64,000 bases of DNA from Cupriavidus necator N-1 (GCF_000219215.1 NC_015727.1:1178001-1242000); one strand, 5' to 3'; counted from the stretch's first letter, positions 18,017 to 27,772 are shown. The notes: generated by a model not told the origin, from the sequence alone. A program made the numbers and translations.

Positions 18017-19334
18017 ATGCTTACCGAGTTGCTGGCACAGCATCCCGACGTTGCACGGCGGACAGCACAACGCTGGATGAGCCAATGGATCGATGATCGA
18101 CAGATCATGGCGATCGGCAAAGGTCGCGCCCGTCGTTATTTCGCTGCGAAAGCGACCAAGTTTGCCGCTGCCTCCCCGGAGGAAGACCGTTTCCCGGGTT
18201 ACATTCCGCTTTCCGCCGATAGCCCGCGACATCGTGGCGTATATCGATCAGCCTCCGGAGGCGCGCAAACCTGTGGGGTACCAACGCGACTTCCTTGACG
18301 CCTATCAGCCCAATGTCACACGGTACCTGTCGGAATCGCTTCGGCGTGAGTTACACAATATGGGCAAGACGGCGCAGGCTGATGCGCCCGCTGGAACCTA
18401 CAGCAGGGCCATCCTGAACCGGCTACTGATCGACTGGCATCGAGTCATTTTGAGGGCAACACCTATTCCCGCCTCGACACCCGGGAGCTGATCGAGCACG
18501 GGAAGGCGGCGCAAGGCAAGGCGGCCATCGAAACACAGATGATTCTCAACCACAAGACTGCCATCGAACTGCTGGTGGAGAACATCGGTACGGTAGGTTT
18601 CGACCGCTATACCTTGATGAACCTGCATAGTGCCTTGTCGGAAAACCTGTTGCCCAACCCTGCCGATGAAGGCCGTATTCGACAGCACGCCGAAGACATT
18701 GGCAGAAGTGTTTCCCCTGTCAGCACCACAGCAAATTGAGGAAGCACTAGATGTCCTGCTCGGGAAATTGAATCAGATTGCCGATCCCTTCGAACAGTCA
18801 TTCTTCGCGCTGGTGCACCTACCATATCTGCAACCATTCGCGGGCGTGAACAAACGAACCTCGCGCCTGGTGGCTAATCTGCCGCTGTTCCGCGAAAACC
18901 TTTGTCCGCTCACATTCCTGGATGTACCGGAGCAAGCTTATAGTCGCGCCATTCTCGGCATGTATGAAATGACCCGCGTCGAATTGCTGCGCGATCTCTA
19001 CGTTTGGGCTTACGAGCGCTCAACGCAAGAGTACCTGGCCATCAAGCAGGACCTGGCGGAACCCGATCCGCTACGCTTTGCCTGGCGTGATGTGATCAAA
19101 CAAACGATCCGTGACGTCGTTCTGCAACCCGATCAGGATGCGCTATCCGTGATTCGGCAGGCCGTCATGGCAAGAGTGCAAGAGGCTAATCGTGACAACG
19201 TGGAAGCGCTGATCGTAGAAGAACTCCCAACTGATTGCTCGCCGCGCAGCGAGAATTACTGGCCTGGGAAGTCCACGCTCAACGAGGGAAAGGACATGGT
19301 GAGCGGCACACGAGTTGCTGGTAGGCCGCGGTAA
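18017..19334 (+). pseudogene. Fic/DOC-family protein with N-terminal winged helix, frameshifted
   Basis: Four consecutive frames encode one protein. It starts MLTELLAQHPDVARRTAQRW (helix-turn-helix) to about 18225, then ARDIVAYIDQPPEARKPVGY to about 18440, then EGNTYSRLDTRELIEHGKAA and FDRYTLMNLHSALSENLLPN to about 18705, then VFPLSAPQQIEEALDVLLGK to the end. The Fic motif region reads YLQPFAGVNKRTSR, so Gln stands where Fic/Doc AMP- or phospho-transferases have the catalytic His (HxFxxxNKR in Doc). Three frameshifts make it non-functional. The last ~25 residues look unrelated to the family. Confidence 0.8.
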
Positions 19335-19461
19335 AGCCACCCGAGGTAATCACGCCGGAGCAGCCAGCCAGAGCATGAGAACCATCAAGTTATGCCTGGC
19401 GGCAAAGATTGTCAGCTTCATGTCGACTCCAATTATTCACAGCTACGGACCGCGCTGACAA

Positions 19462-20424
19462 TCAGTCTTCTTTCATATTGGCTGCGCGCGCGATCGGGCC
19501 GAGGCGAGCCTTTTCGCCTGCCAGAAACGTGGTGAAGTCTGCCCGCGTCCCGCCCATCGGCTGGATACCTTGCGGGATCAGCCTGGCCCGCAGTTCAGGT
19601 GACTTGATGGCGGCGTCGATAGCCTTGTTCATCTTGTCGAGGATCGCATCAGGCGTACCACGCGGTGCGAATACGCCGGACCAGTGACCGATGAATACGC
19701 TGGGATAGCCGAGTTCTGCGGTGGTGGGCACATCCGGCATCGCGGCAATGCGGGTATTCCAGGTGGAAGCGATCGGTCGCAGCTTGCCGCCCTTGACCTG
19801 CGGAAGAACCACAACACTGGCTTCGGAGGTGGCGTCTACTTGTTTGCCGACAACGGCGACCATACCTTCGGAGCCACTCTTGTAGGGAATGATCTCAAGT
19901 TTTGCGCCGGTCGCCAGCTTCAGCATTTCCGCGACGAAGTGCGGCGTGCTTCCGGTGCCCGCCGTAGCGAAATTCAGGCTCCTGCCGCCCTTGCCGCTGG
20001 CAACCAGACCCTTGAGGTCCTTGATCGGAGAGTCGGCGGGCACCACGATGACCGACGGACTGACGGCCAGCATGGCGACGGGCACCAGGTCTTGCTCCTT
20101 GTACGGCAGGTGGGCCTTGATCATGCCGTTGGTGATCACGCCGGCTGCCGGTGCCAGGAAGGTATAGCCGTCCGGCGCGGACTTGGCCACATAGTCGGCA
20201 CCCAGTACCGAACCGGCGCCAGGCTTGTTCTCTACGATGATAGGCTGGCCCAGTTGCTTGGACGCCGCATCGGCCACGGCGCGCGCAACCAAGTCGTTGG
20301 CGCCGCCAGGACCAAACGGTACAACGAACTTTACAGGCTTTGCGGGCCAGGTTTCAGCCCAGGCGGTCAAGGTGCATGCAGTCAGGGTAAGGGTGAGCGC
20401 GAGATGGCGAACGGCGATTTTCAA
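19462..20424 (-). CDS. Bug-type TctC-family substrate-binding protein
   Basis: 320 residues, full length: a signal peptide of about 23 residues (LALTLTLTACTLTAWA), then ETWPAKPVKFVVPFGPGGAN and GADYVAKSAPDGYTFLAPAA, with the C-terminal GVFAPRGTPDAILDKMN. The start codon is TTG, preceded by CGGAGA at good spacing. It is divergent from the broken LysR gene at 20550, the normal regulator-receptor pairing. With that LysR defective and no enzyme gene beside it, this receptor is an orphan. Confidence 0.93.
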   Translation of the reverse strand: MKIAVRHLALTLTLTACTLTAWAETWPAKPVKFVVPFGPGGANDLVARAVADAASKQLGQPIIVENKPGAGSVLGADYVAKSAPDGYTFLAPAAGVITNGMIKAHLPYKEQDLVPVAMLAVSPSVIVVPADSPIKDLKGLVASGKGGRSLNFATAGTGSTPHFVAEMLKLATGAKLEIIPYKSGSEGMVAVVGKQVDATSEASVVVLPQVKGGKLRPIASTWNTRIAAMPDVPTTAELGYPSVFIGHWSGVFAPRGTPDAILDKMNKAIDAAIKSPELRARLIPQGIQPMGGTRADFTTFLAGEKARLGPIARAANMKED

Positions 20425-20522
20425 CGTAAGTCTCCGAGATCAATCTGTTTATGTGCGCTTTGCGGCACGTCATCACGTCCCGTTCAGGCATTGCAAGAAT
20501 ATTCGGAGACGACTAATCTGTG

Positions 20523-20532
20523 AATTGCAATT
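20523..20532. promoter_or_regulatory. AATTGCAATT palindrome in the LysR-Bug divergent promoter
   Basis: A perfect 10-bp palindrome lies between the divergent LysR remnant and the Bug gene, 18 bases before the LysR start. It could be a remnant LysR site. Confidence 0.3.
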
Positions 20533-20549
20533 TTCCGATGATCTGATGC

Positions 20550-20885
20550 ATGTCACGCATTAATCTTGCCCTGAAAGATCGGCAGGTGTTTGTCGCTATC
20601 GTCGAAAAAGGAAGCTTCCGTATGGCCGCCGAATCACTGATCGAGAAACTGGAAAAGTCGCTTCGCTTGCTGGACCGCACGACACGACGCGCGGAAATGA
20701 CAAACATCGGTAGGCAATTCCTGGAGGAAGCACGCGCAGCTCTGGATATCCTTGATAATGCGGCATTCTGGCTCGGTGACGAGGCCACGCTTCAACGCGG
20801 GCTGGTGACAGTGGCTGCTATACCGCCTGCTGCGCTGCATTTTCTGCCCCAGGCTGCTTCCTTCTGGCGATCACGCCGATGTTAG
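20550..20885 (+). pseudogene. LysR-family regulator remnant lacking the recognition helix
   Basis: Starts MSRINLALKDRQVFVAIVEK, then GSFRMAAESL jumps straight to IEKLEKSLRLLDRTTRRAEM. The segment holding the recognition helix (usually SQSALSRRI) is missing in frame. Linker-helix sequence follows (GRQFLEEARAALDILDNAAF) and the frame ends at about residue 107 (ALHFLPQAA...), so the effector domain is lost. It has a deleted DNA-binding helix and a missing C-terminus. Confidence 0.85.
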
Positions 20886-21159
20886 CGGAGGCGACCACGT
20901 CACCGCTGCACTCCGGCAGCGCCATGGTGTACGAACTCACTACCGAGCAAGTCTTGCTGGAAAAGAATGCAGACGAGATCGCGCCGCTCGCCTCGCCTGA
21001 CGCGCACGGTAGGTCGGTATCACACAAAGGCGGCCTGCGGCGCGCCAGCGCCACAGTCTCCACTACCAAGACGCACGGGTCCGCCGCGCGGCAACCTTTG
21101 AAGAGTGCGCGCGCGCCCACTCACGGCGCAGCAGCGGCAGTGAGAAGCAGATCAAAGCC

Positions 21160-21582
21160 CCACCGCGACAGCGAAGTCAGCCGCAGATTGGCGGAAATCC
21201 CGGGAATCGGGCCCATCACAGCGAATGCACTGGTGGCTTCGATCGGCGATGCAAGTTGCTTTAGCTGTGGTCGGCAATTGGCAGCATGGATAGGGCTGGT
21301 ACCGCGCCAACATTCCAGCGGCGGAAATCAACGTTGCTCGGCATCAGTAAGCATGGTGATTCCTATCTGAGGACGTTGCTAATTCACGGCGCACGAGCGG
21401 TATGCCGTTACGCTGTCACCAAGCCGAAGCCTTCTTCTGAGTGGGTCATGAAAGTACAACATCGGAACCTCAATATCGCCGCGGTAGCATTGGCCAACAA
21501 GAATGCTCGGATCGTTTGGGCACTGTTAGTCCACAGGCGTAAGTACCAGGCGGATTACACGCCTGCCACGGCAAGCGCGTAA
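21160..21582 (+). mobile_element. IS110-family transposase remnant, frameshifted
   Basis: The frame to 21370 gives RRLAEIPGIGPITANALVAS, then IGDASCFSCGRQLAAWIGLV and PRQHSSGGNQR. The protein then continues in another frame as LLGISKHGDSYLRTLLIHGA, RAVCRYA and NIAAVALANKNARIVWALLV to a stop at 21582. Together these are the C-terminal domain of an IS110 transposase with one frameshift near 21330. The N-terminal DEDD half is absent. Confidence 0.85.
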
Positions 21583-22065
21583 TCCGCCTGGCCAAGTTCC
21601 ACCAAGGATATTGCGAAGGAGCCCACCACCGATTGCACTGGCAACAATGAAGTGATGGCAAGACAGGTCAGACCATGGTTGGCAGAACCCGCGTTATACA
21701 GCGCACTCCGAGTGCACCCTTCTGATTGGGGAGCCAACCAGCGGATTCCATCAGGGCCGGCGGTCAATTCCCACATATGAGGCCGGATGTATGGCCGCAA
21801 TCTCCACCCTCGAACCATCACACCTTGAAAACCTGGCAGTCCCGGGGGCGTACATGTATGTATAAGGAAATGACTTCAACCGGGGTTTCGTCAACCACGT
21901 ATTCCCGGGCGACGACAATAACCGGCTGTTGTGTGTAGCGTCGTGCAAATAGCGCTTGCATTTTGCCCTCCCACTAAATGTCGTCTCCCAGCTGCGGAAC
22001 TTGAAACGTCTTCACGACAGTCGTGAACCACTTGTTTCCTGCGAAGCCGCCCTCCCCTTCGGATT
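21583..22065. other. IS110 flank and non-coding sequence
   Basis: No gene seen. The first 240 bases are probably the non-coding tail of the IS110 remnant, because a similar stretch occurs near 1640-1740 on the minus strand. Nothing recognisable lies between about 21830 and 22065. Confidence 0.4.
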
Positions 22066-22439
22066 TCATGCCCGCGTCGTCGACAGGGCTTTGACCAAAT
22101 CTTCGACCTTGAACGGCTTTTGGCAACGCGGGACATCGCGATAGGCCGACGCAATGGCTTCGGCGCCGTAGCCCGTCGCGAAGGCAAAGCGGATTCCCCG
22201 GCTTGCCAGCGCGTCGGCAATGGCATAGGACCGCTCCCGTGCAGGTCGATGTCGAGGAGCGCGGCGTCCAGCGTCGTGCCTTGGCTATCGATCAAGGCGA
22301 GAGCCTCTTCAGCCCAGCCGACCGGTCCAATCACCTCGGCGCCCTCGCCTTCGAGCAAGAGCTTGATTGCCTGACTAACCCCGTAGTCGTCCTGGATGAC
22401 CAGGATACGACGGCCTTGCAGAGTTGGCACATGATCCAT
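22066..22439 (-). pseudogene. Single-domain response regulator with one-base frameshift
   Basis: From the ATG at 22439: MDHVPTLQGRRILVIQDDYG, SQAIKLLLEGEGAEVIGPVG and DAALLDIDLHG, a receiver domain with the phospho-acceptor Asp in LLDID. After DLHG the frame is lost. A one-base shift restores ERSYAIADALASRGIRFAFA, TGYGAEAI and CQKPFKVEDLVKALSTTRA to a TGA at 22066. A G lost from a GGGG run (CACGGGAGCGG) explains it. A histidine-kinase fragment lies just upstream. Confidence 0.8.
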
Positions 22440-22451
22440 GGGCGCCTCCCG

Positions 22452-22650
22452 TTAAGCTTCCTTCCGCTGCTGCCCAACGGTCTGCGGCGGTTCCAGCGGC
22501 ACCTCGATCCGGCACCGTACGCCGCTTCAAAGCGAAGCTGCGTGAGGGCCTTGAGCGTGAAGGTCAGCGCCTTCTCGATCAACTGCCGTCCGTAGCCGCA
22601 TCGCGTCGTTTCGGGCACTGCAGCCGGCCCAACGCCCGAGCAGCGGCCCC
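22452..22650 (-). pseudogene. HWE-type sensor histidine kinase C-terminal remnant
   Basis: Minus-strand translation gives PETTRCGYGRQLIEKALTFT, then LKALTQLRFEA. After a frame change it reads CRIEVPLEPPQTVGQQRKEA and a TAA at 22452. This is the end of the ATPase domain of HWE/HisKA_2 kinases. Upstream catalytic sequence is missing. It ends 12 bases before the response-regulator start, the usual operon order. Confidence 0.6.
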
Positions 22651-22793
22651 ATACGCCCAGAGCCCTTTTCAATGTAAGTTTGTTCCTACAGGGAAAAAAT
22701 CCAATCTCCGAGAACACGTTTCGTGGCTGCCTGCTCAACAGACGAGCCTCCCAGCACTACGCTGAAATCGTGGTGGTTGACGAGAGTACAGCC

Positions 22794-24005
22794 TTGTATC
22801 AGCTATATGAACTTTGCAATGCTGCGTGGGCGCCGTTTCTTCCCTGGCTTCATGCAAGCGCGACCTTCTTGAGCGCTCTTGAAAACGCACCGATGGCCGC
22901 CCCAGCCACCCATCTCGCTGCCGGGTGTCAATTGCTGGTGCGACTTTGCAAGCGCTATCCTAAGAGGCCATTTGGCCTGACCCAAGTATCGATCGACGGT
23001 CACCAGGTTGCGGTCAGCGAAGCGGTGGTATTGGACAAGGCGTTTTGCCGCCTGCTGCACTTTGAGCGCGCAACTCCTTATCGCCATCCGGTCGTCCTGC
23101 TCGTCGCGCCGCTTTCGGGCCACCACGCCACGCTGCTGCGCGAGACGGTGCGGGCGATGTTGCCAGACTTCGACGTCTATCTCACCGATTGGCGCGACGC
23201 TCGCCAAGTTCCGCTCGCCGAGGGTGCCTTCCATCTTGATGAGTATGTCGACTATGTGCGCGAGTTCATCGGCTACTTGGGACCGGACATTTATATCGTC
23301 TCCGTATGCCAATCGACCGTGCCGGTGCTCGCCGCGGTATCCCTGATGGCAAGCCATGGTGAGCCCACACCGAAAAGCCTCACATTGATCGGCGGTCCGG
23401 TTGATGTGCGGCGTGACCCCACAGTGGTCAATACGCTGGCATTCAATAAATCGCTCGATTGGTTCGAACGCCAAATGATCGACACCGTGCCTTCTATGTA
23501 CCCTGGAGCCGGCCGCAGAGTCTGCCCGGGCTTTCTTCAGCATTTGGCCTTCATCGCAATGAATCCCGATCGCCACCTGAAATCGCACCTGAACTATTAC
23601 TTCGATTTAGCGGCAGGCAAAACCGAGTCGGCCAGTATGCATCAATGCTTCTACGACGATTTCAACGCCGTGCTCGACATGGATGCTGAATACTATCTGG
23701 AGTCCGTGCGGGTGGTCTTCCAGGAATGTCGCCTGGCACGCGGCATTTGGCGCGTGCCAGGCGAGCACGTACGCCCGGGCGATATCCGGTCCAGTGCCCT
23801 AATCACCGTTGAAGGCGAGCACGACGACATTTGTGGCCGTGGCCAGACCCGAGCAGCACACGATCTTTGCACAGGTATCGACGACTCACGCAAGCATCAT
23901 CTGACCGCTCGCGGCTGCGGCCACTACGGGATCTTCTCCGGCGCTCGGTGGCGCACCCGGATCTATCCACGCATTCGCGCTCTCATCTATGGGTATGCCG
24001 CGTGA
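22794..24005 (+). CDS. phaZ: Intracellular poly(3-hydroxybutyrate) depolymerase
   Basis: About 403 residues. It belongs to the PhaZa1/PhaZ-type intracellular depolymerases, which act on native amorphous PHB granules with a catalytic Cys. The nucleophile is Cys172 in VCQSTVP, the Asp lies in VEGEHDD and the His in RGCGHYGIFSG. The frame is open from 22680, but homology to the partner gene starts at LYQLYELCNAAW, so the TTG at 22794 (LYQ corresponding to MLYQ) is preferred; its ribosome-binding site is weak. It converges on a second phaZ 37 bases away. Confidence 0.88.
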   Translation: MYQLYELCNAAWAPFLPWLHASATFLSALENAPMAAPATHLAAGCQLLVRLCKRYPKRPFGLTQVSIDGHQVAVSEAVVLDKAFCRLLHFERATPYRHPVVLLVAPLSGHHATLLRETVRAMLPDFDVYLTDWRDARQVPLAEGAFHLDEYVDYVREFIGYLGPDIYIVSVCQSTVPVLAAVSLMASHGEPTPKSLTLIGGPVDVRRDPTVVNTLAFNKSLDWFERQMIDTVPSMYPGAGRRVCPGFLQHLAFIAMNPDRHLKSHLNYYFDLAAGKTESASMHQCFYDDFNAVLDMDAEYYLESVRVVFQECRLARGIWRVPGEHVRPGDIRSSALITVEGEHDDICGRGQTRAAHDLCTGIDDSRKHHLTARGCGHYGIFSGARWRTRIYPRIRALIYGYAA

Positions 24006-24042
24006 CCGTTTCAGGCTTCGGAGTCTTGTAATTGATAAGAAA

Positions 24043-25308
24043 CTAGCTTCCCGAGCCAAGCGCGGAGGCAGTAGCCTGTCGTATCAGAGCGCGGATGCCG
24101 GGGTATATCTCGGAGTGCCATCGGGGGCCACAGAAGAGGTCATAGTGGCCGCACCGGCGCGCCGTCACGTGCCGCTTGTCGCGGGCGGCAAGGCCCCGGC
24201 ACAGACCGTGCGCTGCGTGGGTCTGCCCGCTGCCGGAAATGGCGTCGTGTTCGCCTTCAATGGTCAGTAGTGCAGTAGTGCGGATGTCTTGCGGGCGCAC
24301 GGGCTGGCCTCGCACGAACCAATTGCCGCGCGCCGGACGAAACTCCTGGAACACGATCCGGATGGTATCCAGGTAAAACTCAGCCGCCATGTCGAGCACC
24401 GCATTGTACGTATCGCAAACGCGCCGGTATGCTTCGGCACGCTCGTAGTCACCCCTTGCGAGCTCCAAATAGTAGTCCTGATGCGACGCCACCAACAGCC
24501 CCGGCTGGGCTGCCGCCAGGCCGGCAAGTTGCAGGAAGCTCGGGTACACCTTGCGACCGGCGCCGGCGTAGCGACCGGGCACCGTGTAGATCAAGTTCCG
24601 TTGAAACCATGCGAGCGTGTGGTCTGCGGCCAGCCTTCCGACCGCAGTGGGGCTGCAGCGCGCATCGATCGGCCCGCCGATTAGGATCAGACTCCTTGGG
24701 GTCGGCTCATCGGCGCTGGCCAACAAAGAAATTGCGGCCAGGGCTGGCACGGTGGCCTGGCAGATGGCAAGCACGTGCAGTTGTTCCGACGAGCCGATCT
24801 GACGGATAAACGCCTGCAGTTCGATCACATAGTCATCCAGGTGGAACGGCCCTTCCGCAAGGGGAACGCGGCGCGCATCCGTCCAGTCCGTCACATAGAC
24901 GATATGCTCCGGCAAAAGGGCTTGGACGACCTCGCGAAGCATGACGGCGTGATGCCCTGCAAGCGGCGCACAGACCAGCACAGCGGGTCTTGGCTGGCAA
25001 GTGTCGGCGCCAAGTGCGAGCGGATCAGCTGCAAAGCGCAGCAGACGGCAGAATGCCCTGTCCAGCACAACTTGTTCGATCACAGGGATGACGCGGCCGT
25101 TGTGCTGGACGGCAGCGATGCCGAACGTCGGCTTGTCGTAAGTTTTGCCGAGGCGGTACAGCATTTCGTAACCCGCGGCCAAGGCGGGGGCGCCCGGTAC
25201 CTGCGATAGGGGGCTGTTATGATCGGCAAACGCGTTGGCTGCGCTCGCCGCCCACGCAGCGAATGGCGCGAGCAGCGCGCATTGATACTCCATGAACTGG
25301 TACAGCAT
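24043..25308 (-). CDS. phaZ: Intracellular poly(3-hydroxybutyrate) depolymerase
   Basis: 421 residues from the ATG at 25308, chosen over 25329 because GGAGG lies 6 bases before it and the protein then starts MLYQFMEYQ. Catalytic Cys183 in AICQATVP has the same number as in Cupriavidus PhaZa1. The Asp is in IEGEHDAI and the His in RCGHYDLFCGP. It cleaves stored PHB in the cytoplasm. It is clearly homologous to the convergent neighbour (shared RVPLAEGPFHLDDY, SLILIGGPIDAR, YNAVLDMAAEFYLD), but well diverged, so it is not a recent duplicate. Confidence 0.93.
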   Translation of the reverse strand: MLYQFMEYQCALLAPFAAWAASAANAFADHNSPLSQVPGAPALAAGYEMLYRLGKTYDKPTFGIAAVQHNGRVIPVIEQVVLDRAFCRLLRFAADPLALGADTCQPRPAVLVCAPLAGHHAVMLREVVQALLPEHIVYVTDWTDARRVPLAEGPFHLDDYVIELQAFIRQIGSSEQLHVLAICQATVPALAAISLLASADEPTPRSLILIGGPIDARCSPTAVGRLAADHTLAWFQRNLIYTVPGRYAGAGRKVYPSFLQLAGLAAAQPGLLVASHQDYYLELARGDYERAEAYRRVCDTYNAVLDMAAEFYLDTIRIVFQEFRPARGNWFVRGQPVRPQDIRTTALLTIEGEHDAISGSGQTHAAHGLCRGLAARDKRHVTARRCGHYDLFCGPRWHSEIYPGIRALIRQATASALGSGS

Positions 25309-25792
25309 GGAAACCTCCAGGAAGTACACCGGGCTAGTCGGCGATCACGATCCGATTTCCAGAACGATGGGAGCCGCTGTCTAGGCGGACTTGCCACGGT
25401 TCGCGTTTGTGGCGGCCGGCGCCTCCGCTGATGCGCCGGGCTGGACCAGAGTTTCACTATAGGTCGGGCAGGTATTGCTGCGGTGCCAAGGATGGAGCAT
25501 CGTCCAGCTGTGAACGAAAGCCTGCGCGCTAGTACGGAACTTAAGCATTCGGTACCCTCGCCGCTGCTTTGCCAATTGCTGAACGAACCGGCTATACCGC
25601 CAGCTTGTACAAAGCAAAGTCGCCACCCCATCACCACCCCCGGGTCGCTTAGTCTCGGCCCGCACTAGAATGCGGTAACGCTAGCAGTTCGTTCGTGAGC
25701 CACCTTGCGGAACGACATGTACGGTGGTGAATCTGACCCCGCCGACATTGCAGCGTAGGCGGGGTGAAAACGTACGGCAAAAAGGAAGAGCG
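25309..25792. other. Intergenic region upstream of the minus-strand phaZ
   Basis: No gene seen. It holds the likely phaZ promoter. The only structure noted is a hairpin at 25736-25765 (ACCCCGCC/GGCGGGGT, 14-nt loop) next to the hisC fragment. Confidence 0.45.
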
Positions 25793-25918
25793 CCGGTACG
25801 GGTTCTCCGTGGCGTCGAGCTTGACCAGACCGCGCGAATCCGGCACATGGTAGGCGCCCATGGCGGGTATGTCGTCACGGACGATGCGTCCGATCAGGGC
25901 GGGCTCTACGGCTGACAG
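25793..25918 (-). pseudogene. hisC: 5' fragment of a histidinol-phosphate aminotransferase gene
   Basis: Minus-strand translation reads SAVEPALIGRIVRDDIPAMG, then AYHVPDSRGLVKLDATENPY R. This is the characteristic HisC N-terminus. The codon at the expected start is CTG rather than ATG, and homology stops after ENPYR, so only about 42 codons remain. No other his gene is nearby; the fragment was probably left by a rearrangement. Confidence 0.75.
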
Positions 25919-26506
25919 GGAAACTCCAGTTTTGACTCACCTTGCACATCACGGGGGAGGCCACCCAGCAGCACGGCGAGGCGGTGACGCATCAAACCGG
26001 AAAGCTCCAGGCGACGGAGATGCCAACATAGGTAATCGTACTGCGGCCCCTGTATTCAGCCCATTACATAGCAACAACCGCGCAGGCAGGCGAGCCGATT
26101 GTGATCTGTCAGGCATAATTTCGATACCGGACCGAAGGTCTACGGTGGCATCGAAGAGGGCCTCATATGGAACGGAGAGGAGATCACAACGAAGACCTGA
26201 TCGGGAGACCGGCCGAAATCTGCAGTACCCAGGGGGCAAAGCTGCCAGCGTCAGCCACAAAAATCGGAAATTGCCCGACACCGGAATCGCCCTCCTTCAC
26301 CTAGAACGAAAACATGTTTTAACACGGAGGAGGTGTTTGGATGTCTGGCAGAACCGTTCGCGTAGGCCGACCTGCATCTCGGCGATGTGGGTTAGGTATC
26401 GCTCGCCGGGCCAGCTATCCAAACGGGCCTGTCTGACCGCACATCAATCGCGAGCGCCTGCAATCGCCCCCCCAGGGCAATAGGACGGCGATGGACAAGA
26501 CTGCGG
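25919..26506. other. Non-coding stretch downstream of the MFS gene
   Basis: Nearly 600 bases with no recognisable gene, RNA or repeat. The open frames here have no family-like composition. Confidence 0.4.
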
Positions 26507-27769
26507 CTATGGGGCCGCTCTCGCTCGTGCCTCACCTGTTGCATGGGTTTCGCTCATCCGCACCGCTGCAACCACACCCGACAGCAAGGTCAGCGCCGCG
26601 ACCAGCCAGATCGCCGTCGGCACGCCGAACATATCCGCAGTGATACCGGCCAAGAGAGCTCCCACCGCGTAGCCAAGGTCACGCCAAAGCCGGTAGACGC
26701 CCACTGCGGAAGCGCGCCAGGGAGGGTGGGCTACGTCGCCGATCGTGGCGAGCAAGGTTGGATAGACCATCGCCGTGCCGATTCCAAGCAAAGCGGCACC
26801 CAGACCAAACACGTGGAAATCTGCTGCTACTGCGGTGACGGCAATCCCCCCTGCCTGCAACCACATCCCCGACACGATCAGCCACTTGCGGCCAATCTTG
26901 TCCGAAAGAGCTCCGGTGATAATCTGCAAAGCGCCCCAGATTGCTGGATAGATCGCAGCTAGCACGCCGATTTGCGCCAGCGTCATCCCTGCTGCGGCAA
27001 AGACCAGCGGGAACAGGCCCCAGGCCATGCCGTCGTTAAGGTTGTTGACCAGCCCGGCCTGGCTTACGCTGGAGAGATTGCGATCGGTCAGCGATGTGCG
27101 GCGGAAAATCTCGGCGTGGCTGAGCTTGTCCGCAACTGCTTGAGGATGGTGCTCACGCAACTCGTGCACGACGTGGTCCCGGGTTTCGCGAACCGCAAGC
27201 GCGGAAAGCAGCAGCCCGGCAGCAACGTAGACGACGCCCAGGTAGAAGGGTTCGGGCCTGAGACCGAAGTGGGCGGCGGTCCAACCAGTGGCCAGTGCGC
27301 TGGCTGCCACCGCGAAGTATCCGGCAAATTCGTTGAGTCCCATGGCCAGGCCGCGCTGCTTCGGGCCGACCAGGTCGATCTTCATGATGACTGTGGTGGA
27401 CCACGTCAGCCCCTGGCTCACGCCCAACAGGACATTGGCTCCGACCACCCAATTCCAGTTGGGTGCCCACATCAGAATGAATGGGACCGGTATGGCGACC
27501 AGCCATCCGGCCACCAAGACTCGCTTTCGGCCGAAGCGATCGGAAAAACGCCCGGCAAAGTAGTTCGTCAGTGCCTTGGTGAGTCCAAACACCACGATGA
27601 AGGAAAGAACCGACGTGCGCGCCGCGATGTGGAATTCCTGCTCGGCAATGGCCGGCAGGATACTGCGCTCTAGGCCCACCATGGCACCAACAAATGCGTT
27701 GACGAGGACCAGCAGCGAAAACTGGCCGAGGTTCTCACGCAGCCCGAGGCGGATCTGCGCCGCGTTCAT
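26507..27769 (-). CDS. MFS transporter of the sulfur operon
   Basis: 420 residues, twelve-helix MFS permease by hydrophobicity. The motif-A loop is GRFSDRFGRKRVLVAG and the second-half repeat is GALSDKIGRKWLIVSG. It starts 3 bases after the stop of the metallo-beta-lactamase-fold gene, so it is co-transcribed and perhaps translationally coupled. Its place in an ArsR-rhodanese/persulfide-dioxygenase operon suggests export of a sulfur species or linked ion, but the substrate is inference. Confidence 0.9.
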   Translation of the reverse strand: MNAAQIRLGLRENLGQFSLLVLVNAFVGAMVGLERSILPAIAEQEFHIAARTSVLSFIVVFGLTKALTNYFAGRFSDRFGRKRVLVAGWLVAIPVPFILMWAPNWNWVVGANVLLGVSQGLTWSTTVIMKIDLVGPKQRGLAMGLNEFAGYFAVAASALATGWTAAHFGLRPEPFYLGVVYVAAGLLLSALAVRETRDHVVHELREHHPQAVADKLSHAEIFRRTSLTDRNLSSVSQAGLVNNLNDGMAWGLFPLVFAAAGMTLAQIGVLAAIYPAIWGALQIITGALSDKIGRKWLIVSGMWLQAGGIAVTAVAADFHVFGLGAALLGIGTAMVYPTLLATIGDVAHPPWRASAVGVYRLWRDLGYAVGALLAGITADMFGVPTAIWLVAALTLLSGVVAAVRMSETHATGEARARAAP

Positions 27770-27772
27770 GCC

